Shown here piece by piece: positions 1 through 9,480 of a DNA stretch of 64,000 nucleotides. Below the pieces are notes generated by a model, which saw only the letters and a list, made by a program, of their open reading frames with translations, searched no databases and was not told the origin of the DNA. The DNA lies in contig CM049314.1 in assembly GCA_026874595.1 (NCBI GenBank), positions 560,001 to 624,000 on the forward strand, written 5' to 3'. Every line of letters starts with the position of its first letter. Within the stretch, counting starts at the first letter, position 1. The DNA comes from Sipunculus nudus (taxonomy: Eukaryota; Annelida; Sipuncula; Golfingiida; Sipunculidae). A program made the position numbers and the translations under genes.

Positions 1-2106
1 CGGTTCCCGTTCGGCCTCTACGGTGTCTGCTGGTTTACCGCGTGGTTTATCCCTGCCGGTTTGGCCACCCTCTGTAGGGGTGTCAGATGTGACAGCGGAG
101 GAGACCTGTGGTTCACCTGACGCAACGTCACCTCTGTCACGTCTGTTTTGCTCTACGACATCTGCGATACCCCGAACAAGTTCTTGCAGTAACGCGCGAC
201 TGTCACGGCCGTCTTTTTGGTCACCCGCCGTAGTCTCAATAGACGGGGGATGGGCAGGAGCATGTGCTGCGGCTGGCTGAACGGAAGGTTGACTGGCTTG
301 AAACGTGTGAGGTGGGTGGGCAGGGTGAACGTTTGTGTGAACGTGTGTTGTCAGTTTTTCCACCGTCTCCTGCAGTGTTTTAACGGTGGACTCGAGCCCG
401 GCAGGGGAAAAAACGGACGCTCTTTGCGTTTCTGGGGATTTCAACATATCAAGCCCGGAGTGGCCACCAGTGTCCGACGTGCGTGCGTGGTTGTGATGCG
501 CGGCTTCTTGTTCCGTTTTATCATCAGCTCTTGACGATGACCCTGTCCTTCTGTCCGCGATATGCTGTTTACCGTTATCACCGTAAAAGTAATAATGCAC
601 GGTGGAGGGTTGCTGCTGCGTGTGCGGCGTTTGTAACGTGTGCCTGTCGAACCCGGTCGTGCTGCCGTCACTCGCAAAAGGTGGGGGCGGCGCCACAGGT
701 GCTTGCGGGTACAACGGTGTCGCGGGTGGCTGATAGGGCGAGAAGCGCGCTGATGCGTAATGCCCTGGTTGGAAGACGGGCCCTGCGTTCGTCGGCGAAC
801 CCGGCCACCAGACCCCGGACCCTGGCGCATAAGCTGACGGCTGCGTTTGTGTTCCGACCGTCGGGGATGCGTAACCGAAAGAACCGTGCGGCCATGGTGC
901 AGCCTGAATCTGCACAGGCGCTTCCGCATCGACCCGGCCGTACTTAGATTTCAACCTTTGCAGTAGTTCTTCTTGACCCGTTATCCACTCCTTCATGTCC
1001 GCTGTTAACTGCCCGGAACCGTTAGGGGTTACTGGCGCGTTACTGTTTGATGATGACATGTCTGCGGCCAGTCGTTCGGGGTTTCCGGAACTGCCTTCCA
1101 CTACGGTCAAGGTCGATTTGCCACTGTCTGAAAGATTGATCGGATCGGTGTCGTCAGAATGTTCCTGTTCATCACAAATACACGTTTGTGGTGAAGCTGG
1201 TTTCAGCGGTGTTTGTGGTGAAGCTGGTTTCAGCGGTGTTGAGCTTTCAGCGTGCCCAGCGAGTGGACTGTCCGCACCAGCGTCTGATTTGTTTTCAGCG
1301 TCAATAAATGTCGAAGCCAACCCAAGCTGTTCGAGTTCTTGTTTCTTGCATTGTTTGACCGTGAAAGGGTTCAGTGCTGCCCCCAAGAGCAGGTTGTGCC
1401 AGGTGGGCACTGTGGTCTCGTCTGTGCTGAATGTCTCCTCTGGGAGGACACGCCCTTCAGCCTCTTTAATGATATCCCTGTACAATTCCGGGCTCAGGCC
1501 GAGGTGTTTGAACAGGTTCTCGTTTTCAGTGTGCTCACAATCCGGTTCGTCCAAATGCAGACTTGTGCAGTACATGGCAAGGCAGCCTGCACGGGCGTTG
1601 TTCATCGTCAACGAAACGTGGTTCAGGAAGTCCGGGCCGGCAGCAATCTCCAGGTCCTCCTTAGTCGGACAACCCTGTTCTGAAAACGTGTCTGACAACT
1701 TCAGTGAGGACAACGACACAGCGGGGAACAGCGCCCGTAAAAGGTCTTTCGTAGAAGCGTTTTCACGGTTTGCCGGTGATCTGTCCACAAAGTAGGGACA
1801 CGCCCGTGTGAGCACACCCACGAACCTCGGGTCCAACTGTATAACCCCAAACAGCCCGACGTCTGGGAGATGACGTATGTGGATCAAGCTCCCGACAGGG
1901 GGGGAGAGCCGGTCGTGTGTGATGAACACGGGTTTGGTGCATGACGCGTTTCTGTTCACATCCTTCGGTGCATCTGAACTATCGTCCACCCCTAGTGATA
2001 CGTGACGTAAGATGGCGTCTGAAAGACGGTATTTTCCACGATCGGGTCCGTTTAACCTTTTCCATACCTGGGGACATGTACTGGCTAAACAGCAAACTGC
2101 AAACAT
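1..2106 (-). CDS. Herpesvirus maturational protease-scaffold precursor (assemblin family, peptidase S21), C-terminus beyond window
   Basis: This is one uninterrupted frame of 702 codons running off the left edge. The start is the first ATG (2104-2106) after an in-frame TGA. The family cuts the internal capsid scaffold during herpesvirus capsid maturation in the nucleus, using a His-Ser-His triad. Here His64 lies in ITHDRL, Ser131 in AVSLSSLKLS and His163 in LNHVSLT. Arg172 sits where the family has its oxyanion arginine, and GLFGVIQLDPRF (84-95) matches the conserved core between the triad residues. Residue numbers and spacing are close to the vertebrate enzymes (first His near 60, Ser near 130, second His near 160). 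Ala264/Ser265 is a plausible release site. The rest looks like scaffold: a helical segment at 371-390, a Pro/Gln/Ala-rich stretch at about 400-470, and more helical segments near 570-590 and 630-650. The C-terminal maturation site is outside the window. The family call is firm; assignment to the mollusc-herpesvirus branch is inference. Confidence 0.92.
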   Translation of the reverse strand, partial: MFAVCCLASTCPQVWKRLNGPDRGKYRLSDAILRHVSLGVDDSSDAPKDVNRNASCTKPVFITHDRLSPPVGSLIHIRHLPDVGLFGVIQLDPRFVGVLTRACPYFVDRSPANRENASTKDLLRALFPAVSLSSLKLSDTFSEQGCPTKEDLEIAAGPDFLNHVSLTMNNARAGCLAMYCTSLHLDEPDCEHTENENLFKHLGLSPELYRDIIKEAEGRVLPEETFSTDETTVPTWHNLLLGAALNPFTVKQCKKQELEQLGLASTFIDAENKSDAGADSPLAGHAESSTPLKPASPQTPLKPASPQTCICDEQEHSDDTDPINLSDSGKSTLTVVEGSSGNPERLAADMSSSNSNAPVTPNGSGQLTADMKEWITGQEELLQRLKSKYGRVDAEAPVQIQAAPWPHGSFGYASPTVGTQTQPSAYAPGSGVWWPGSPTNAGPVFQPGHYASARFSPYQPPATPLYPQAPVAPPPPFASDGSTTGFDRHTLQTPHTQQQPSTVHYYFYGDNGKQHIADRRTGSSSRADDKTEQEAAHHNHARTSDTGGHSGLDMLKSPETQRASVFSPAGLESTVKTLQETVEKLTTHVHTNVHPAHPPHTFQASQPSVQPAAAHAPAHPPSIETTAGDQKDGRDSRALLQELVRGIADVVEQNRRDRGDVASGEPQVSSAVTSDTPTEGGQTGRDKPRGKPADTVEAEREP
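1184..1237 (-). repeat. Two tandem 27-bp repeats inside the protease-scaffold gene
   Basis: Two identical 27-base copies stand head to tail and encode TPLKPASPQ twice (residues 290-307), just after the candidate release site. The repeat is in frame and lies in a low-complexity Ser/Pro linker between protease and scaffold, so it is likely to vary in copy number between isolates. Confidence 0.9.
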
Positions 2107-2239
2107 GTTTATGGTGCTCGTGCAATTATGTCACATGTCATTTGTCGTCGTTTTCTGGCGCTTGCACCGGGGTAAATAAACAGTGAGGTTATGTTCTTCT
2201 TCGTGATTTCTTTCGGCGGGAGGGGTTTCTGTCGTATAC
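2107..2239 (-). promoter_or_regulatory. Short intergenic spacer with a weak TATA-like element for the protease gene
   Basis: This 133-base spacer separates two co-oriented genes. On the minus strand it contains TATTTA (complement of 2173-2178), about 67 bases before the protease ATG. That resembles the TATT-type boxes of some herpesvirus late genes but lacks the full consensus. The same bases read AATAAA on the plus strand (2175-2180), where no gene ends. Functional assignment is weak. Confidence 0.25.
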
Positions 2240-3616
2240 TTAATGTTCAGGCATCGGCAGGTGCAACTTTGCCGGCGGGAACACTGCCCGTTCGGCTCGT
2301 GCTTCTGCGCTCTGTGTTCTGTTGTCGCGAAAAATCTGCACAGTGTCCCGTATCTCGCCCAGTGGATGCAAACGTGGAAACATGTAATGTTCTCCCAACG
2401 TGTAAAGTTCCAGACTGTGTTTGTTTTCCACCGCCTCAGTCTGTGCGTGTTGACGTGTCGGGTCTGTGTTTGTCCCTTCCCTGATGTGTTTTCCACCTTC
2501 CGTCTCGGTTGTGTTTATGTCGCGTGGGCACACACCCGCTAGTTCCGCGCACGTTTGGTGTATGTGCCTGTCGATGGCCGTTTTTACGCCGGCGAGTACT
2601 TGCGTGTGATCACGTGAGAATGGTGTTATATTCAGGTGCCAAGGGTCATGTGCCGTACGTGTTTTTGTGGTGATCAGCAGGCAAGGGTAAGCGTGCGCCC
2701 ACATCTCCCAGGCGTTTAACACGCAAGTACCGTCGCATTGGGATGAAGTGATGGGCCGCGCTGCAGCGCTCGCGACAACCTTAGCCAAAGTCGACCTGGT
2801 GTCTCTGTTAGAACAATGGGAGTGCATAACCGCCAGAGCACGTAGTACATGCGTTGTTTCGCGTGATACGTTTCCGGCCGGCGCTCCCCTCAGTAACGCC
2901 CACATACTTGCGTATAGGTACACAGTCTCAAAAGTTGCGAACACTGGGAGCCCGATTTGCACGTATGAGCAGGCCAACGACACCAGGGTGGCGTCGAACA
3001 ACAGGAGAACTCCCACCGTTCGCAATTGTAACTGTTTCAGTTTCAGCGAAGGATTCCCTTTGTTCTTCTTTATCCTTGACTCTGCTGTATTGAATATATT
3101 TCCGGTTTTACGGTTGGGGGCCAAGGTGAAACCCATTATGCTCGCCAGCTCGTCCAGCCACGTGCCAGAAAACACATCTGTACTTACATTTGCGATATGC
3201 CGGTCCCACGAGACGCTGACCGTGTCTTGACCGTGAACGTCCACGTAGTGTTCGAGCAAATGTGTGGCCAGCTGCTTCAGTTCTGGTTGGGCCCCGTGTG
3301 TTGTGTGATGGCCGTTATCCCCAGCGTTTGATGCTGGGTCGTTAACCGTGTTTGGTTCGCCGTTCTTTGCGGCACTGTGATTGTCCCCGCCCCTCGTCCT
3401 CTTCGCCCTTCTGGTCTGCCTGGTCAGCTGTAAGATGCATTGTTCCCATTCCTTGTGAGACTTAACGAATTCCTGTAAGGCTGGGGCGACTGTTGTGTAC
3501 CACCAATCCACGGGATGGCCGTCCTTATTTTCCCCGTGTAGCTGACGTGTTTTCTTGAACCATGAATCCACGTGCTCTGCCACTTGTTTGATGTGTGAAC
3601 GGATATCCTTTTGCAT
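2240..3616 (-). CDS. Uncharacterised herpesvirus-type protein, 458 codons, upstream of the protease gene
   Basis: I do not recognise this protein. The frame is open from an in-frame stop upstream of 3655 to TAA at 2240-2242. The first ATG is at 3614-3616, giving 458 residues; a longer version would need a GTG start. The N-terminal 65 residues look helical and charged. A basic patch (RQTRRAKRTR, 66-75) is followed by a polar, low-complexity linker (about 76-108). A hydrophobic core spans roughly 199-242 and could be buried helices or a membrane segment. The C-terminal 100 residues are polar. It is co-oriented with the protease gene and separated from it by 133 bases. In alphaherpesviruses the gene directly upstream of the protease is the DNA-packaging cap protein, and triplex proteins have a similar length, so a capsid role is conceivable, but no motif here decides it. 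Confidence 0.72.
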   Translation of the reverse strand: MQKDIRSHIKQVAEHVDSWFKKTRQLHGENKDGHPVDWWYTTVAPALQEFVKSHKEWEQCILQLTRQTRRAKRTRGGDNHSAAKNGEPNTVNDPASNAGDNGHHTTHGAQPELKQLATHLLEHYVDVHGQDTVSVSWDRHIANVSTDVFSGTWLDELASIMGFTLAPNRKTGNIFNTAESRIKKNKGNPSLKLKQLQLRTVGVLLLFDATLVSLACSYVQIGLPVFATFETVYLYASMWALLRGAPAGNVSRETTHVLRALAVMHSHCSNRDTRSTLAKVVASAAARPITSSQCDGTCVLNAWEMWAHAYPCLLITTKTRTAHDPWHLNITPFSRDHTQVLAGVKTAIDRHIHQTCAELAGVCPRDINTTETEGGKHIREGTNTDPTRQHAQTEAVENKHSLELYTLGEHYMFPRLHPLGEIRDTVQIFRDNRTQSAEARAERAVFPPAKLHLPMPEH

Positions 3617-3931
3617 GGCCCGGTGTATATTTGTGTGTGTGCGGTGTTGTACCACGTAATCATACCCTGTCTAGTCGGGGTCTTCTGATGGTATGAGTTC
3701 CAGAAGTCGCTCCACACTCTGAAGTATCACTTGTGTGTTTCACACGCCGAACTCATTTTTTGTAAAGCTGCCTTGTCACGTGGTTGCCACAGCATATCAT
3801 GCAGCAGTAGGAAACGGTTTGACGCCAGACCTCCTTATAAAAGCGCGCACCGACTGCGTTTCGCTTACTGTGCTCGCAGTTGCAGGACTTGACAGTTGTT
3901 TCGACCAGAAGCGTAGACATACGGTTCAAAC
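3617..3931 (+). promoter_or_regulatory. Divergent promoter region with TATA box at 3836-3843
   Basis: These 315 bases separate two divergently transcribed viral genes. TATAAAAG at 3836-3843 lies 89 bases before the rightward ATG at 3932, a normal distance for a TATA box plus a short leader. The reverse strand of the same site reads TTTTATAAGG, so it could also serve the leftward gene with a leader of about 190 bases, but the plus orientation is the better match. No other gene is visible in the spacer. Confidence 0.6.
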
Positions 3932-6040
3932 ATGCACAGGTCGGGTGGTAGTAAACCAGACGAGAGAGACTACACCAGTCTTTGCGAGACGGGCGATCTG
4001 GGGGATATCACGCCTGCCCGTTTGTATGTGGTCAAGAGGGACGATTTGCTCTCGCTTGACGTCGCAGGAGGCATCATAGTTAAACAGCTGTTGGCGCAAT
4101 GCGAAGGGGAACCCGGTGGTTGGTTACCTGTCGTGAGGGGGCTGACCGTGGAAAGTGATCTGCCCTGGAAAGGTTTCGTGGAGACACCGGACGGTGAAGT
4201 CAACAGTGCCGGCAGGTATCCGTTCTTGTTCCTCCTGCACGGGTACGATGACCCGCGTCTACACGAGCATGACAACCCGATGAGACGAATGAAGAACGTG
4301 AGGCAGGTCATCGATGACATGCTGCAGACCACAACCCCCGCCTGGGAAGGTTGTGAGAAAAGCGATTTTTTTCCGGTTCCGCAGAAATACACGTCTGCCG
4401 ACCTGGTGGACAATGGCAAGGACCTGCACTCCCTGACTGTGCAGCGGATCATGAGCGTTGTGAAGAGTGAAGGACCGCCACTGGAGGCGAAAGATTTTTT
4501 CATCTTTGGAACGTTTACGTGGGCGCATATCAGCGCACTCATGCACGGTTGCATGTTCCTCGTGCGGGACTCGGTCAGGCGTGACGTATCCCTGCACGAA
4601 AACCTAAACGCGGTCACCGTGGATTTGTGGGACGCGACGCTGGCCTACGCTACACGCCGTTCTGCTCCGAAGCGACGGCCGCAACGGAAGCAGTTGCTTG
4701 CGGACGTCCTGCAGGACGACAGGAATTCCCCGACGGAAGAGCCCATTGAAAACCTTCTGGTCGTGTCACCCGTGCTCAGCCAGCTGATGTGGAGCATCGT
4801 CAGGGGCCTGATGCACAACCTACATATCAAACCGTACTTGGCAGACGTGGTTGTTTACATGCTCGACACACCAGTGCACCGGCAGGTGGATCTACCTCCA
4901 GGTTTCTCATCCCCGTACCAAAACCAACAGGCATGTGACAAACGGCGGCAGATATCTGAAGAAACCGCCCCTTTGGTTGCTCTGCTGGTGTATCTCACGC
5001 TCACCCAGAACACCAGTTGCCGGTTCGCGGATACTGTCGAATTCAAAAACTGGCCATGCGACGAGGACGTGCACTTTTCCCTCGTGCGACAGGCGGAGGC
5101 CACACCTTTCGGTAACCCAGAGAAGTGTACAGCAGAACTGGAGCGCATGATGCCAGGTCACATGGAACGCCAAATGTCACCTTGCCTGGCTGAAGCCGTA
5201 GCAATGTCGTTGAGGTTGAATGAGGCTTCACTGCTGTGCAGTTTGCTGAAGTCCACGGACTCAGCCGCCGTGGACATGACGTCTTTCTTACTGACAGACA
5301 GGCAGGCCCAGCTACGGACGTCGCAGAAATGGCGTGCTTCGTTTGACATCGACAACTACCCTTTCGAACTACCGTTCGATAAGCAGGAGCGTCAGGGCAA
5401 CATCAAATCGCACATGGACACGGCAGGCCGCCACGGCAATACCGTCTTGGCCCAAAGGCTTGTCGGCCTTTCGTTGGACCTCCACGTTACGGCCAGGTCG
5501 CTAGATTCGTTCGAAACTCTGGCGGAAGGGGTGCCCTGGGACGCTGACTTGAGCGATGTGAAAAAAGCGATTAATACACGTATGTGTCACAAATGCCACA
5601 AGGACGGGGTCAGTTTGGACAGGGGACCGGAAAACTGCCCCTGTGTGTGGTTCCCACGCCCCGTCAGGCAGATCCTCGAAAAGCGGGTGACAGCTCACGA
5701 CGGGCTATGCGTACCTGGGTTGCACGTGCTGTGCAAAGGACCCCATTTTACGGGCAATGTTGAGAAATCGTCCTTTGTCCAGAGAAAGGAATCTGACAGC
5801 AGAAGGAGAGAGTCGCAAGAAGCACCGTCGGGTGTGTTGGCACGCGTGCTCAAAGAAATACCGCCGGAACTGGATATGATCGTGCAGCCCCACGCGGGAC
5901 GTCTACACACGTCCTTCATTGACGCGCTCGCCGGTTGTTTCATTACAAAACCCGACTCGCAGCTGCGAAAGAAGCACGGCAGTACGCCTTTGGATGTCAC
6001 GAGCGTTTGCAAAATGTTCTCGTGTGTGACTGATACAGTC
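3932..6040 (+). CDS. Large uncharacterised herpesvirus-type protein, N-terminal 703 codons, truncated by assembly gap
   Basis: I do not recognise this protein. It is open from ATG 3932 to the edge of the gap at 6041 (exactly 703 codons), with no stop or frameshift, so the real protein is longer. No signal peptide is evident. The N-terminal 130 residues are rich in acidic and aromatic segments. A basic, Arg/Lys-rich stretch (APKRRPQRKQ) lies near residues 243-252. Residues 552-571 form a Cys cluster, CHKC then CPC, spaced CX2CX13CXC, with a His next to each of the first cysteines; this could bind zinc. No polymerase, helicase (GKT/GKS) or kinase motif is visible in the readable part. Size and position beside the protease make a capsid or packaging protein possible, but I cannot assign it. 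Sequence after 6540 is host-type repeat and should not be joined to this frame. Confidence 0.75.
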
Positions 6041-6540
6041 NNNNNNNNNNNNNNNNNNNNNNNNNNNNNNNNNNNNNNNNNNNNNNNNNNNNNNNNNNNN
6101 NNNNNNNNNNNNNNNNNNNNNNNNNNNNNNNNNNNNNNNNNNNNNNNNNNNNNNNNNNNNNNNNNNNNNNNNNNNNNNNNNNNNNNNNNNNNNNNNNNNN
6201 NNNNNNNNNNNNNNNNNNNNNNNNNNNNNNNNNNNNNNNNNNNNNNNNNNNNNNNNNNNNNNNNNNNNNNNNNNNNNNNNNNNNNNNNNNNNNNNNNNNN
6301 NNNNNNNNNNNNNNNNNNNNNNNNNNNNNNNNNNNNNNNNNNNNNNNNNNNNNNNNNNNNNNNNNNNNNNNNNNNNNNNNNNNNNNNNNNNNNNNNNNNN
6401 NNNNNNNNNNNNNNNNNNNNNNNNNNNNNNNNNNNNNNNNNNNNNNNNNNNNNNNNNNNNNNNNNNNNNNNNNNNNNNNNNNNNNNNNNNNNNNNNNNNN
6501 NNNNNNNNNNNNNNNNNNNNNNNNNNNNNNNNNNNNNNNN
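6041..6540. other. Assembly gap of exactly 500 N between viral and repeat DNA
   Basis: The fixed length indicates a placeholder gap of unknown true size. The left flank is inside a viral gene and the right flank begins inside a 148-bp host-type repeat, so any virus-host junction is hidden here. Confidence 0.99.
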
Positions 6541-7300
6541 GCCAGACTTGCATATCTGTCGTGTCAAGCTGGTCTAGTGGAACTAAATGCCGAAAACCAG
6601 ACGTGTCTAGCTGTAAAACTCGCCCAGTTATAAGCATTTCCGTGAAATCCCGTGTTTTCTCGTTTGACGAGATACGGTGCGAGATTTGGCCTGTCTTGCA
6701 GCTCTGTCGTGTCAAGCTTGTTTGGTGGAACGAAATGCCGAAAACCAGACCTGTCTAGCTGTAAAAGTCGCCGAGTTATAAGCATTTCCGCGAAGTCTCG
6801 TTTTTTCTCGTTTGACGAGATATGGCGCGAAATTTGGCGTGACTTTCAGTTCTGTCGTGTCAAGCTGGTCATGTGGAACAAAATGCCGAAAACTAGATCT
6901 GCCTAGCTTAAAAACTGACAAAGTTACAAAAAATGGTCGTGTTATTTCCAATTTCCATGATTTTTGCCCAAAAAATGTAACCATGGTAACGGCACTTGCA
7001 TATCTGTCGTGTCAAGCTGGTGTAGTGGAACTAAATGCCGAAAACCAGACGTGTCTAGCTGTAAAACTGGCCAAGTTATAAGCATTTCCGTGAAATCCCG
7101 TGTTTTCTCGTTTGACGAGATACGGTGCGAGATTTGGCGTAACTTTTAGTTCTGTCGTGTCAAGCTGGTCATGTGGAACAAAATGCCGAAAACTAGATCT
7201 GCCTAGCTTAAAAACTGACAAAGTTACAAAAAAATGGTCGTGTTATTTCCAATTTCCGTGATTTTTGCCCAAAAAATGTAACCATGGTAACAGCAAATTT
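6541..7300 (+). repeat. 148-bp tandem repeat array (after gap)
   Basis: Each monomer carries the perfect inverted repeat TCTCGTTTGACGAGA, or a close variant, followed by a GCGAGATTTGGC-type segment, GTCAAGCTGGTC and AAATGCCGAAAACTAGA. Some monomers end in an X-box-like palindrome (6977-6990 and 7278-7291). No frame in the array is specific to it. Confidence 0.92.
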
Positions 7301-7544
7301 AAGTAAGCTACATGTCAAAAGAAAGGCCAGGTGATGACAAAAAAAATGAGCTATTGCAGAAGTGGATAAGCCTATTTATGGCGAAGTTATAGTGCAAAAA
7401 CCGTTAACCATACCTGTCGTGACCTTGACCCTTGACCTTGGAGCAATGTTGACCAAAAACAATAGGGCACCTAGAAATCGGTTTGTCAATCAAGCCTGTA
7501 AGTTTCAAGTTGATTGATGCAAAAGTGTGACCTGGAGAGTCGTG

Positions 7545-7582
7545 ACAAACAAACAAACAAACAAACAAACAAACAAACAAAC
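7545..7582 (+). repeat. AAAC microsatellite, unit A
   Basis: Nine or so AAAC units next to the terminal-type hairpin. The same tract lies at about 16436-16473 and 25330-25367. Confidence 0.95.
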
Positions 7583-7599
7583 TAGACGACCTGAGGTCG
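7582..7599 (-). repeat. Terminal-type hairpin with CTAG end (first of a family)
   Basis: On the minus strand CGACCTCAGGTCG forms a stem and is followed by T, CTAG and T, then a TTTG microsatellite. Other members: 14906-14918, 16478-16490, 23800-23812 and 25372-25384 (minus strand); 31230-31242, 33166-33178, 39195-39207, 41130-41142, 41263-41275, 47117-47129, 52970-52982 and 58852-58864 (plus strand). All follow TTCCGGCAAGCG. Confidence 0.6.
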
Positions 7600-9480
7600 A
7601 ACGCTTGCCGGAAGTGACCGGAAATAAGACAGCGAAATAGATGGACAGTTACTAGGCAGACAGACAGGGAACATTTGGATCTGATCAAATGAAAAACCTC
7701 TATCATGGGGAAAACAGTAGCACATATGAATAAGGTCTTGCTGATTTTCAAAAGTCAAAGAGGAGTAGACAGAGAGACAGACAGAGAGACAGACAGACAG
7801 ACAGACGGATAGAGAGACATTAATAGTGTTGAGTAGCCATCCTATACAGGATAATCCATTTTTGGACAGAAATAAAAATAAAGGAAGTCCAACTGAATCC
7901 TTGGCAGTTCTCCTATTCTTGAGTGCTGGAAATAAGAAAAGCACTGAAAATGAAACTTGAAGAGTTGAACGTCCAGAATGCCGAAATGCAAGCGAAGCCG
8001 CGTTCGTGTTAGACAGAGACCCAACCTCTGGGTAAGGGAGACGTGACCTTTCATTCCTGGACAAATAGGTCGGCCTGAGGACATCTTCAAGTCTGATGAT
8101 GGCTTAAATTAGGGCTGTCCTTGAAGAAAAAAGGCAGTCGGTCAGCCTGCGTCCGGGAATTATAAAATTCCAAGAAGTCCTGCCCATCACGGATTAACTG
8201 TAATGTCCCCTTGGTGTAGGTTATCTGTAATGTGAAATTTAATATATTTTAAAAATTGGAATCTTTGGTTAAAAAAGGAGAGACTTTTAAGGAGTCTGAA
8301 GTGGTAAGTAATAAGATAAAAAAATTTGAGGCCCTAGTTCCGTGGTGGGTTAGGACTTCATATATAAAAATATATTCTGGCTTGAGAGAGGGGGTGCTGT
8401 CAAATTTTTTGGCGCCTGCCGCACGTTTGTGAATAAAACGGTACACTTGACACGGGCGCGATGGAAATTTAAGAGGAAAGGTAGTAATCCCAAGCCGTAG
8501 TTGAGTTGTTTTGACCCCAGAGTTTGCAGTCCTAGCTGAAATAGGCATGGGACGGGGCTCTTTTTTAAACCCGGAACGCCAGAAGAGGCTGGAGATTGAA
8601 TGAAGGATTGGGCCATTTTTTTATCCGAAAAACCTGGGAATTGACAATTAAAAAAATGACAGGGACCTTCTTAGCCCGTTCCAGCTCAGGGAACGGTCAT
8701 TAGAATATTGTCGGGAATCCATATTATCCTACCTGTGGGCTGGGACGGTCCAGAAAACCGCAATTATACGGGTATCCATAAAATTGTATGTCAATTTTTG
8801 TCATTAATAAATACATATACATCTATAACGCGGACAGCCGGAGAATTCGCGGAGAATTCATCATGATGATATTATTAAATGTGAGCAAAGGTACAATTTA
8901 TGTTTTGTATCATATTTCCTTAAGAACCTGTAAATTTGATATCCTGCATGGTTTTGTTACGGTTTGCACAGTAAACTGTTGAAAAAATATATAGTGTTTA
9001 GCGTTTTCGTCTGATGTAAGATCGGTAGTCAGTCAATGTTAGCTGGTGATCCAGATTGGTGTTAGTGGCAGTCCCACATTGTTTGCGCTGGTTATTATTT
9101 CGGTAATTTAACAGTGAATAAATGTCTTTAGAGTAATATAGTGGTAGATTTTAAATGATTTTAACGTATAATTAGAGTATCATTGCATATAAAATCTCTC
9201 CGTGAATTGTCCGGGAATTCCCCGCGTTTACATATAAACGCATTTACCAGCCGTATGAAAGTTTTTGTCCGCTTTCATAATGTTTGCCGTGCCCCGGACA
9301 CAAATTTAAGACGAGATGGACTAAACCCCGCCCCTGTAGGATTGTTTGGACTCTGAAGAAACGAACCCTCGCAGGAAATGCGGTGGGATGGGCTCTTTCT
9401 TATTCGATGAACGCTCGAAAAGAGTGGTGAATGATTGAAAAAATAGGGTCATTTTCACTGTCATCTTGAATAACGGAAAA
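7600..9480 (-). repeat. Promoter-like 1.9-kb module, unit A
   Basis: Read on the minus strand, the module holds two diverged direct copies of a roughly 200-base segment around AAGAGCCCGTCCCA, about 0.8 kb apart. The outer copy is followed by a GC box (CCCCGCCCC, near 9335). Between them lie short inverted repeats (GTTCC/GGAAC near 8690) and a Rel/NF-kB-type GGGAATTCCC (9213-9222). Its far end borders ACAG microsatellites. It could be a decayed pair of terminal repeats or a promoter; no protein frame supports a gene. Confidence 0.6.

Noticed and set aside
441-947. Overlapping 150-160 codon frames on both strands
   Set aside because: They are shadows of the proline-rich scaffold part of the protease gene in other frames.
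995-1795. 266-codon plus-strand open frame
   Set aside because: It lies wholly antisense to the protease-scaffold gene, whose frame carries family motifs; composition is a mirror of that gene.
5695-6715. Long frames continuing through the first N run
   Set aside because: They exist only because N codons contain no stops; the two flanks are unrelated DNA.
7600-9480. Autonomous transposon or retroelement genes
   Set aside because: No frame over about 160 codons and no reverse transcriptase, integrase, transposase or replicase motif in either strand.
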